DNA of 59,827 nucleotides from Gammaproteobacteria bacterium (GTDB lineage: Bacteria > Pseudomonadota > Gammaproteobacteria > Steroidobacterales > Steroidobacteraceae), in contig VGVG01000008.1 in the NCBI GenBank assembly GCA_016874055.1, forward strand, positions 1 through 59,827. The letters are read 5' to 3'. Within the stretch, counting starts at the first letter, position 1, and each line of letters begins with the position of its first letter. Under the pieces are notes generated by a model. That model worked only from the letters and a program-made list of their open reading frames with translations. It had not been told where the DNA came from and ran no database searches. This document shows, piece by piece, positions 46,874 to 53,176 of the stretch. The position numbers were made by a program, and so were the translations under genes.

Positions 46874-47600
46874 GACAGCCGTGAACGAGATATCCCGGGT
46901 GGGTAAAGAGGGCGAACGCGCGAGCAACGATACAGCATTGGTGTGGGATCTCCCCGTGCGCCTCATCCATTGGTCGTTGCTGGTCGCCGTGATCGGTTCC
47001 TGGCTCACCAGGGAGCTTGAAGGTGATTGGTTTAGTTGGCATACCCGATTCGGATACGTCGTTTTGATTCTAGTCACCACGCGAATTCTTTGGGGATTCC
47101 TCGGAACGCATCACGCTCGATTTTCGAGTTTTGTACGTGACCCTAAAACCGTGATCGAATACCTTCAAGGTAAGACCCGAGGAACAGTCGGACATAATCC
47201 GCTCGGCGCGCTAATGATCCTCGCCATGCTGGCGATGTTACTGATCCAGTCAGTCACGGGTCTTTTCGCAAATGATCAGGTTTTCGAGACAGGTCCTTTG
47301 TTCGGCCACGTCTCCATCGAGATGAGCGACCGACTGACATCACTACACAAACAGCTATTCGATTGGATCGTTGTCGCCGTCTCGGTGCACGTAGCCGCAG
47401 CGCTATTTTATCTTTTCGTGCGCCGCGACAATTTGCTCAAGCCCATGATCACGGGATACAAGCCTGCTGAGCTTGTCCCGCATGCTGAGCGTATCGAGAG
47501 TTCGAAGCTCTGGTTGGCGACCCTTCTTTTAGCAACTGTTGGCGGTCTGCTCGCGTGGATCGTTCTATCGGCACCGGAGGCATCGATCTACATATTTTGA
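46866..47600 (+). CDS. Cytochrome b561-type membrane protein
   Basis: The 244-residue protein has four transmembrane helices and candidate heme-ligand His residues in LPVRLIHWSLLV, FSWHTRFGYV, LHKQLFDWIVV and VSVHVAAALF. This is the prokaryotic b561/Ni-Fe-hydrogenase cytochrome b fold. A charged N-terminal tail of about 30 residues precedes the first helix. No cytochrome c or dehydrogenase partner is adjacent. ATG 46866 overlaps the VOC gene by 8 bp; a GTG at 46881 is an alternative. Confidence 0.82.
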   Translation: MGETAVNEISRVGKEGERASNDTALVWDLPVRLIHWSLLVAVIGSWLTRELEGDWFSWHTRFGYVVLILVTTRILWGFLGTHHARFSSFVRDPKTVIEYLQGKTRGTVGHNPLGALMILAMLAMLLIQSVTGLFANDQVFETGPLFGHVSIEMSDRLTSLHKQLFDWIVVAVSVHVAAALFYLFVRRDNLLKPMITGYKPAELVPHAERIESSKLWLATLLLATVGGLLAWIVLSAPEASIYIF

Positions 47601-47628
47601 TTCGAAGGCGATGCCCTGACGCTGACCG

Positions 47629-49683
47629 TTACTCGCGAGCGCCGAGTTCGCGCAGCAAGTCGTCTGCGCGATACACCTTGTCGAGGGCCTCGCGCATGAT
47701 CGCCGGATGCACGGCGATCGATCGATTCTTGGCGTTATCGAACCAGTATGCACCCGAAATCGAGTGGATGTTGCCGTCGAAAATGAGACCAACTACCTCA
47801 CCGCGCGAGTTCAGCAGAGGGCTTCCGGAGTTACCGCCGACGATATCGTTGTTGGTCGAGAGATTGACCGGCGTCGACAAGTCGAGCGAGCCCCTAACCT
47901 TTTCCCAGCTGGCGGGAATGCGGAATGGAGCCTGACCCGTCGCTCGCTCGAAGGCCATCGCGAGTCTGGTGAACGGCTCGACGGGTTTACCTTTCTCAAC
48001 CCATCCCTGAACCGTGCCGTAGTTGAGGCGCAAGGTGAAGGTGGCATCTGGATAGACATTGGTGCCGTAGAGCTTGAAGCGGGCACGCGCAATCTTTTCT
48101 TCGGCGACGCTGGTCGGCGCTTCGACCTCATCCTCGTAGCGCTTGCGCAGTGAGCGCGCTTCCGGATCGATGCGCTGAGCAAGCTGGACGAACGGATCAG
48201 TTGATGCCGCGATGCCCGCAGAGCCGCCGTTCCAGAGAGCTAAGCGGAATTCAGGATCACCGAGGCGGGTGTTCAACACCAAAGATTGTGCCAGCGTATC
48301 TGGCGAATCTTTGGCGAGCAGGCTGCGAACCGTCGGATGGTCCGGACCGAGCCATTCGCGCATCCGCTCGAAGCCGAATGACAAGGTCAGCGTCTCCAGC
48401 TCCGGGTAAATTGGTACGGCGGCTGCGAGTTGTTGTCGAATACGCGGTAGTGAAGCGTCCGTGAATTCGCGCAGGCGCTCGGTATTCGGCTTCTCCCGCT
48501 CAGCGGCGCTGCGCACCAAGGCGCGGGCGATGCGGAAGTAACGGCTGCTGAAGCCTGCTGCACCCTCGAGGTAGGAGAGTTCCATATCGAGATTGCGCGC
48601 GAACGCATTCGCTTTTTCGATATCAGTCCAGGGATCGCCGACCGATAAAAGCTCTTTGTCGGCTCGAACGTTGGCCCGCAACTCTGCTTCATCGTGGCGC
48701 TTCTGCGCCATCATGTTATCGTCGAGTAGTGCGTCGAGTTGTTTACGACGTACCTTGATGCCGTTCTCGAGGCTGAAGAGCGGATCCTCAGCGATACGAC
48801 GCGCATCATCACTCGTCTTGGAGAACTGAATGTAACGACCGCGGAGCTCGTTACTGCGAAGCAGCGATGGCGGGAACTCGACCTCTCTCAGCTGCTGCAG
48901 CTGGGCAACTGTTAGCAGTCTGTCGGTAGAGCCCGGGTGTCCCGACACCAGGACAAACTCCCCAGCCCTCGGACCTTCAAAGTTCATTTTTAGATGATGG
49001 GCGGGTTTGACTGGTTTGCCGTTCACATAGGCTCGCAGTAACCCCATGTCGAGACACCAACGCGGAAACTGAAAGTTATCCGGATCGCCGCCAAATGCCG
49101 CGATTCCAGCCTCTGGCGCGAACACCAGGCGAATATCTGTGTAGCGCTTGTACTGGTAAATGAAATATTGACCGCCGTTATAAAGCGTAACGCTCTGGCA
49201 CTTGTTGCCGCTCGTTTTTTCACAAGCTTGCTCGAGTTCGGTCAACGTTTTTTTCCGCGCGTTATTGGCAGCGCGATCGTCGAGGCCCCGCGTGGCGGCT
49301 TCGATCTTGCCAGTAACGTTGTCCATGGCGACGAGTATGTCGGCAAGCTGTGTAGGGCACTTGATCTCATTGGCGCGGCCTCGCGCGACAAAACCCTCTT
49401 CCAAAAGACTGCGCTCTTTCGAGGAGTTTTCAGCGAGGCACGATGCGATGCAGTGATGATTGGTGAGAAGCAATCCCTCATTCGACACAAATGACGCCGT
49501 GCACCCGGCAAGGCGCACGGTCGATTCACGAACTCGATCCAACCACGCACCATCGATGCGGGCGCCGAAACTCTTCTCGACGACAGAGGAGGGGAAGTTA
49601 TCGAAGGTCCACATTCCTTCGTCGGCGACTACGCCGCTGCAGGTGAAGGCAGCGGCGAGTAGGGAAGCGATAACACGTTTCAT
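47629..49683 (-). CDS. S46-family dipeptidyl peptidase (DPP7-like specificity residue)
   Basis: The 684-residue secreted serine peptidase removes dipeptides from N-termini. A signal peptide (1-20) is followed by the chymotrypsin-like core with the catalytic His in LLLTNHHC (about 76), Asp in FGGDPDNFQFPRW (about 205) and Ser in VGGNSGSPLL (about 617), separated by the helical domain typical of S46. The residue 18 positions after the catalytic Ser, which sets P1 preference in known enzymes, is Gly in IFDGNIHS, as in DPP7 (hydrophobic P1) rather than Arg as in DPP11 (acidic P1). It probably acts in the periplasm on imported peptides. It converges with the cytochrome gene. Confidence 0.92.
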   Translation of the reverse strand: MKRVIASLLAAAFTCSGVVADEGMWTFDNFPSSVVEKSFGARIDGAWLDRVRESTVRLAGCTASFVSNEGLLLTNHHCIASCLAENSSKERSLLEEGFVARGRANEIKCPTQLADILVAMDNVTGKIEAATRGLDDRAANNARKKTLTELEQACEKTSGNKCQSVTLYNGGQYFIYQYKRYTDIRLVFAPEAGIAAFGGDPDNFQFPRWCLDMGLLRAYVNGKPVKPAHHLKMNFEGPRAGEFVLVSGHPGSTDRLLTVAQLQQLREVEFPPSLLRSNELRGRYIQFSKTSDDARRIAEDPLFSLENGIKVRRKQLDALLDDNMMAQKRHDEAELRANVRADKELLSVGDPWTDIEKANAFARNLDMELSYLEGAAGFSSRYFRIARALVRSAAEREKPNTERLREFTDASLPRIRQQLAAAVPIYPELETLTLSFGFERMREWLGPDHPTVRSLLAKDSPDTLAQSLVLNTRLGDPEFRLALWNGGSAGIAASTDPFVQLAQRIDPEARSLRKRYEDEVEAPTSVAEEKIARARFKLYGTNVYPDATFTLRLNYGTVQGWVEKGKPVEPFTRLAMAFERATGQAPFRIPASWEKVRGSLDLSTPVNLSTNNDIVGGNSGSPLLNSRGEVVGLIFDGNIHSISGAYWFDNAKNRSIAVHPAIMREALDKVYRADDLLRELGARE

Positions 49684-49724
49684 TAGGGACGACTCCGAAA
49701 TCTTATTGCAGGTGGGCTATTGAA

Positions 49725-49901
49725 TCACAACTCGTCAGGTTCTCGCACTCGCCACATTTTAGGCTGCGTGCGTGCACGTAAACGCCACCATGGATAAGCG
49801 CTCTGCGCATCTTGATACGTCGCTCGCGATACCTCGGGGTGATGGGACGATAGATAAATCGTCTTTTGGCGGGGTGTCAGTCGGCATCGTAGGTTGCTCA
49901 T
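49725..49901 (-). CDS. Possible 58-residue protein, not recognised
   Basis: A small open frame from ATG 49901 to TGA at 49725 encodes a basic, Trp-rich protein (SSHHPEVSRATYQDAQ in the middle; YPWWRLRARTQPKMWRV near the end; C-terminus REPDEL). The composition and clean stop look protein-like in an otherwise gene-free stretch, and no better frame competes with it. There is no clear ribosome-binding site, and I do not recognise a family. It may be the 3' remnant of a longer gene. Confidence 0.35.
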   Translation of the reverse strand: MSNLRCRLTPRQKTIYLSSHHPEVSRATYQDAQSAYPWWRLRARTQPKMWRVREPDEL

Positions 49902-50449
49902 CGGGGAAGTCTTGATATCTTAGGAAAAGGTTCAAACGACAAAGTATGTCGAACTCATGAGGTCTTCGGATGCAACCAAATCAGCGATTGCGGCTCTTTA
50001 TGTTGCGGTCATTCCTGCATCGACGGTGATCGCTGCCCCGGGGATGTAGCTGGCTACGCCCGAGGCGAGATAGGCGAGATATAAGACGCAGTGCGCGACG
50101 TCGTTGGGCAGTCCCGCCCTGCCATTGCGCTCGGGCCACTTCCGTTGTTTGGCGGGTCCCTCGAAGAAGGAAAAGGCCTATCTACCGGCTTCGCGTGTTG
50201 GCAAAGTGTACTAATCGAGGTTTCGAGGCCGGATCGGTTGATCCTGTCAGTGTCGGAGGCGCTCGTCCACACCCGAGACATCGAAATCGGTCGGCTGGAG
50301 ATGCGTCATTGCCATGAGCTTTTCCCTGTTACCGCAAGTTACTTCCTGTCGGGACTGCTTAGTCGATGGGATCACGATCGCTTTTCAAAAATCTGTTTCG
50401 TCGCGGGGCGGATTCCGTTGTCCGCGAGAGCGCCTGCGAGCGTCTCGCG
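49902..50449. other. Gene-poor stretch with an SDR remnant only
   Basis: Apart from the SDR C-terminal remnant at 49998-50150, I see no credible coding sequence here. Open frames on either strand lack family-like motifs and ribosome-binding sites. The stretch has the look of decayed coding sequence. Confidence 0.6.
49998..50150 (-). pseudogene. C-terminal remnant of a short-chain dehydrogenase
   Basis: Read on the minus strand, this stretch encodes ERNGRAGLPNDVAHCVLYLA and then SGVASYIPGAAITVDAGMTA before a TAA at 49998. That is the typical C-terminus of a classical SDR (LPxDVA...YIxGxxxxVDGG/AG). The rest of the gene, including the Rossmann motif and YxxxK, is absent; an in-frame stop lies about 30 codons upstream of the motif. 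A three-residue YLA duplication is present inside it. It cannot encode a working enzyme. Confidence 0.7.
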
Positions 50450-51037
50450 TTATCCATAACGCGTAAGATCCTCAGGCGTATCGATGTCATAGGCGGCGTT
50501 CTGCAGAGAGACCTGCAGCACTTCCATGGAGGTTTGGAGCAGGGCGCCGGCTCCGCGATCACCTTCGAGGGTGTCGACGGTTGTGAACCAACTGCGAGGC
50601 AGGATGCAGGGCGCTCCGACGATCGGTGAGCCGTCGAGTCCTATGTATCGTGCTGCCACTGCGCGAGTGCGGTCGTTCATCCACGTTGAAATGAGGCGCC
50701 CCAGATCGTCGGCGGTGACGAGGGGTTGATCGACTAGCGTGATAAGTGTCGCATCAGAAGTTCGCGGTAGGTGAGCGACTCCGAATCGCAGACTCGCAGA
50801 TTGACCGCTTATCCAGTCGTCTTGGCGCAAGACCTGATGCGGAGGGAGATATAGCGATGGAGTGATAACGTCCGCGTGGGCACCGACGACTACCGCGAAC
50901 TGCTCGCCGAGCGCGGTGCGGAGCCGTTCAATAGCCAGTCCAATGAGTGTTCTCCCTTTAAAGCGCGCGAGCGCCTTCGGGGAGCCAAAGCGACGTGACC
51001 CCCCGGCCGCCAACACAAGCCCGAAGGGCACAGTCAT
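50450..51037 (-). CDS. MocA-like NTP transferase (molybdenum cofactor cytidylyltransferase family)
   Basis: The 195-residue MobA-like nucleotidyltransferase has the signature GLVLAAGGSRRFGSPKALARF (nucleotide-binding, 6-26), then DDWISGQSASLRFGV, LVDQPLVTADDL with the metal-binding Asp and DGSPIVGAPCILP, the wording of MocA/CoxI-like proteins that add CMP to molybdopterin for xanthine-dehydrogenase-type enzymes. No molybdoenzyme gene is in the window. It lies 18 bp downstream of the Rieske oxygenase on the same strand, which may be a chance neighbour or a shared operon. Confidence 0.82.
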   Translation of the reverse strand: MTVPFGLVLAAGGSRRFGSPKALARFKGRTLIGLAIERLRTALGEQFAVVVGAHADVITPSLYLPPHQVLRQDDWISGQSASLRFGVAHLPRTSDATLITLVDQPLVTADDLGRLISTWMNDRTRAVAARYIGLDGSPIVGAPCILPRSWFTTVDTLEGDRGAGALLQTSMEVLQVSLQNAAYDIDTPEDLTRYG

Positions 51038-51055
51038 GTTCGCGCCCCACGGAGA

Positions 51056-52270
51056 TTAGCCGCCGCCGGCCGCCTGCAGCGTGACTTGCGATGACGCAGC
51101 CTTGGCCGGCAAGCGTGGAGCTTCGTCGAGGACCCATGCATTGGTTTCGCGACGGGCCGGGCAGGGGATCGCGAACACCACGTCTCCCTTCGCACTGGCC
51201 GACTTGAGACTCTCGAGGTCGAGCTTCCAACCGCGCGCTTCGAACTCATTGAGCTTGTCGCGATACTGAAGGATGACCTTGTCTGCCGGCATCATCAATT
51301 CTTTGGCGCGTGATGGCGGCGTGAGCGTGGGCCGCACATTATTCATGACCTTAATATCTTGCGAGGCAATGAACATGTTGCGCTCGTTGATTTTCTTATC
51401 GAGCCACGCATTGATTTTAGGCTTGATGAATTTACCGATAAAACCCATCTTGCTATTTTTAAAGAAACCAATGTTTCTTTGATTGAGTAGGAAGACACGC
51501 GTGCGGTTTTCGTCGATCGGTGCTTCGAACATGTATTGATGCATCGCCGTCTTCGGCGAGAAGTTGATGTAGGTCCACATGTGGTTCGGGCCATAAGTGC
51601 CTGAACCTGCCTCCATCTTTCCGCCTTCTTTGCGGAACTGGCGCATGATGGGGTTCTTGAGCGGCGGCGCATCGAACGTGGATAAAAATCCGTAACCCCA
51701 CGGATTATTCTGGTGGGGACGAAGCTCGGTCATGAGGTAGGTGTCTTCACGCTCGCCCTGGTAACCGTGTGTCGGGTGCACATACTCGTTGTGCGCAGGA
51801 TCGAGGCCGTTCTCGATCGAACGCTCGTAATGGTAGTTGATGTCGAAGGTGACCAGCGTGGCGCGCCATTCGTCGGTGCCATGTTCATCCGCCGGCATGA
51901 TGGGCGGACGTTGGTCCTCTGGAAGATCGCCGAGGAAGGCGAAGACGATGCCGTACTTCTCCTGAACCGGATACGCATCGACGCGCGCGCGCGGCGGCGG
52001 GTTGGTGACCTTACCGATGGAAGGGATGCGGGTACAGATTCCGTCGCGGTTGTAGCGCCAACCATGATAGGGGCACTGAACGGTGCCATCGCCCTTACAT
52101 TTTCCGGCGGACAGCGATGCTCCTCGATGGATACATGTATCGGCGAGGACGGCCGGCTTGCCATCGCCGTCGCGGAATACCACAAAATCATGGGAGAGGA
52201 TGCGGGCCTTTTGCGGCGTGGCACCGAGGTCCTCAACGCTAACGACGGGGTACCAGAAATTGATGAACAT
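51056..52270 (-). CDS. Rieske non-heme iron oxygenase, large subunit
   Basis: The 404-residue oxygenase would hydroxylate or demethylate an aromatic, alicyclic or similar substrate using a separate electron donor. The Rieske [2Fe-2S] ligands are Cys46 and His48 (DTCIHRG) and Cys66 and His69 (QCPYHGW). The mononuclear iron site is DPAHNEYVH (Asp157, His160, His165). The start at ATG 52270 has GAGAGG upstream. No ferredoxin, reductase or small subunit is adjacent, so it resembles single-component oxygenases such as O-demethylases or the PaO/VanA-like group. The long C-terminal part after residue 330 ends in an Ala/Gly tail. It is divergent from an unrecognised gene. Confidence 0.88.
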   Translation of the reverse strand: MFINFWYPVVSVEDLGATPQKARILSHDFVVFRDGDGKPAVLADTCIHRGASLSAGKCKGDGTVQCPYHGWRYNRDGICTRIPSIGKVTNPPPRARVDAYPVQEKYGIVFAFLGDLPEDQRPPIMPADEHGTDEWRATLVTFDINYHYERSIENGLDPAHNEYVHPTHGYQGEREDTYLMTELRPHQNNPWGYGFLSTFDAPPLKNPIMRQFRKEGGKMEAGSGTYGPNHMWTYINFSPKTAMHQYMFEAPIDENRTRVFLLNQRNIGFFKNSKMGFIGKFIKPKINAWLDKKINERNMFIASQDIKVMNNVRPTLTPPSRAKELMMPADKVILQYRDKLNEFEARGWKLDLESLKSASAKGDVVFAIPCPARRETNAWVLDEAPRLPAKAASSQVTLQAAGGG

Positions 52271-52439
52271 CGTCCTGACCTCTCTGCCAAACCGGAACAC
52301 GGAAAACCGCGCCGTTGTACTATAGTTAAGATGCGAGCGTAGTACGGCGAGACCGAAGCGTCCACCTTTCGAATAGATGCTGGCTCATCCGATCGCAGAG
52401 TATGTTTTAGGTTCCAGATGGCCGAGTAAGGAGCTCGAT

Positions 52440-53003
52440 ATGTCCGAAACTGCCGTCGGTGCGAAGTCTACCCTAGGTCCGCGTCGATTTTTTGAGGGGC
52501 GCGAGGAGGCCTTGGGGAAGGCCATCGGTTTGGCAATCCGAACGCTTAAGGACGCGATGCCCTATCAGCACGCGATGAATGACGCCTTAGTCAAAATGCA
52601 CCTTAACTCGGTGCAGTTTGCTAAGAACGTCGGTTTGAGTGACGAGTATGTTGAACACGACGTCCGATGCATGTCGCCCACTTTGGAGCGCATTCGTGCA
52701 TCCATTGCGGCGTCCGGCAGCCAAGAATTGGCGCTTTCTGGGATATTCGATGGCAGTAGCGCTTTTTATCAATTGTGCTTCGATCTTGAAGAAGCGCCCG
52801 GAATGCGTCGATTCACCTTTCCCTTTTCAGCGGTTCTCGCCATTTCGAGGAAGATCGGCCAATTCGATATGACCGATGCAGAGATCCACGACATTTGGTT
52901 GCGGCCCCGATTGCTCGGTTACGCCCAGGCGCTCGGTGTACGATTCGAGGTGTCAGACATCGACGCGGGTAACAAGGTGACTGTTCGCCTCATCCAATCT
53001 TGA
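52440..53003 (+). CDS. Unrecognised 187-residue soluble protein
   Basis: I do not recognise a family. The ATG at 52440 has AAGGAG at a good distance. The N-terminal half looks helical (RRFFEGREEALGKAIGLA, MPYQHAMNDALVKMHLNSVQ) and the C-terminal half mixed (FDGSSAFYQLCFDLEEAPG, then MTDAEIHDIWLRPRLLGYAQ, ending VTVRLIQS). No signal peptide, membrane helix or metal-binding cluster is seen; Cys residues are few. It stands between a divergent Rieske oxygenase and a TonB-dependent receptor, which suggests a role in the same substrate pathway, possibly binding, sensing or an enzymatic step. This is inference from position. Confidence 0.75.
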   Translation: MSETAVGAKSTLGPRRFFEGREEALGKAIGLAIRTLKDAMPYQHAMNDALVKMHLNSVQFAKNVGLSDEYVEHDVRCMSPTLERIRASIAASGSQELALSGIFDGSSAFYQLCFDLEEAPGMRRFTFPFSAVLAISRKIGQFDMTDAEIHDIWLRPRLLGYAQALGVRFEVSDIDAGNKVTVRLIQS

Positions 53004-53118
53004 TCGTTTTGTCCGCTAGGTGGAGCCTGTCTCGGGGGAGCAGTTCAAAAATGTTGTGGGGAATGTGGTAGAAACGGGAATTGCGGTTTTGGATTTGAGT
53101 GTCGGGTCTAGACGTTTG

Positions 53119-53138
53119 CTGTGGCAATGCCGCAACAG
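53119..53138. promoter_or_regulatory. Short inverted repeat before the TonB-dependent receptor
   Basis: CTGTGGC (53119-53125) and GCAACAG (53132-53138) form a seven-base dyad with one mismatch and a six-base loop. TAAAAT at 53149-53154 could be a -10 box, but no good -35 is present. The dyad may bind a regulator or form RNA structure; the support is weak. Confidence 0.25.
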
Positions 53139-53176
53139 TCGCCTCGGCTAAAATAAAGTTGTCCTCGGGGGTCGCA

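Noticed and set aside
50091-50459. 122-codon plus-strand open frame in the gene-poor stretch
   Set aside because: It runs antisense across the SDR remnant, has no recognisable domain and no ribosome-binding site.
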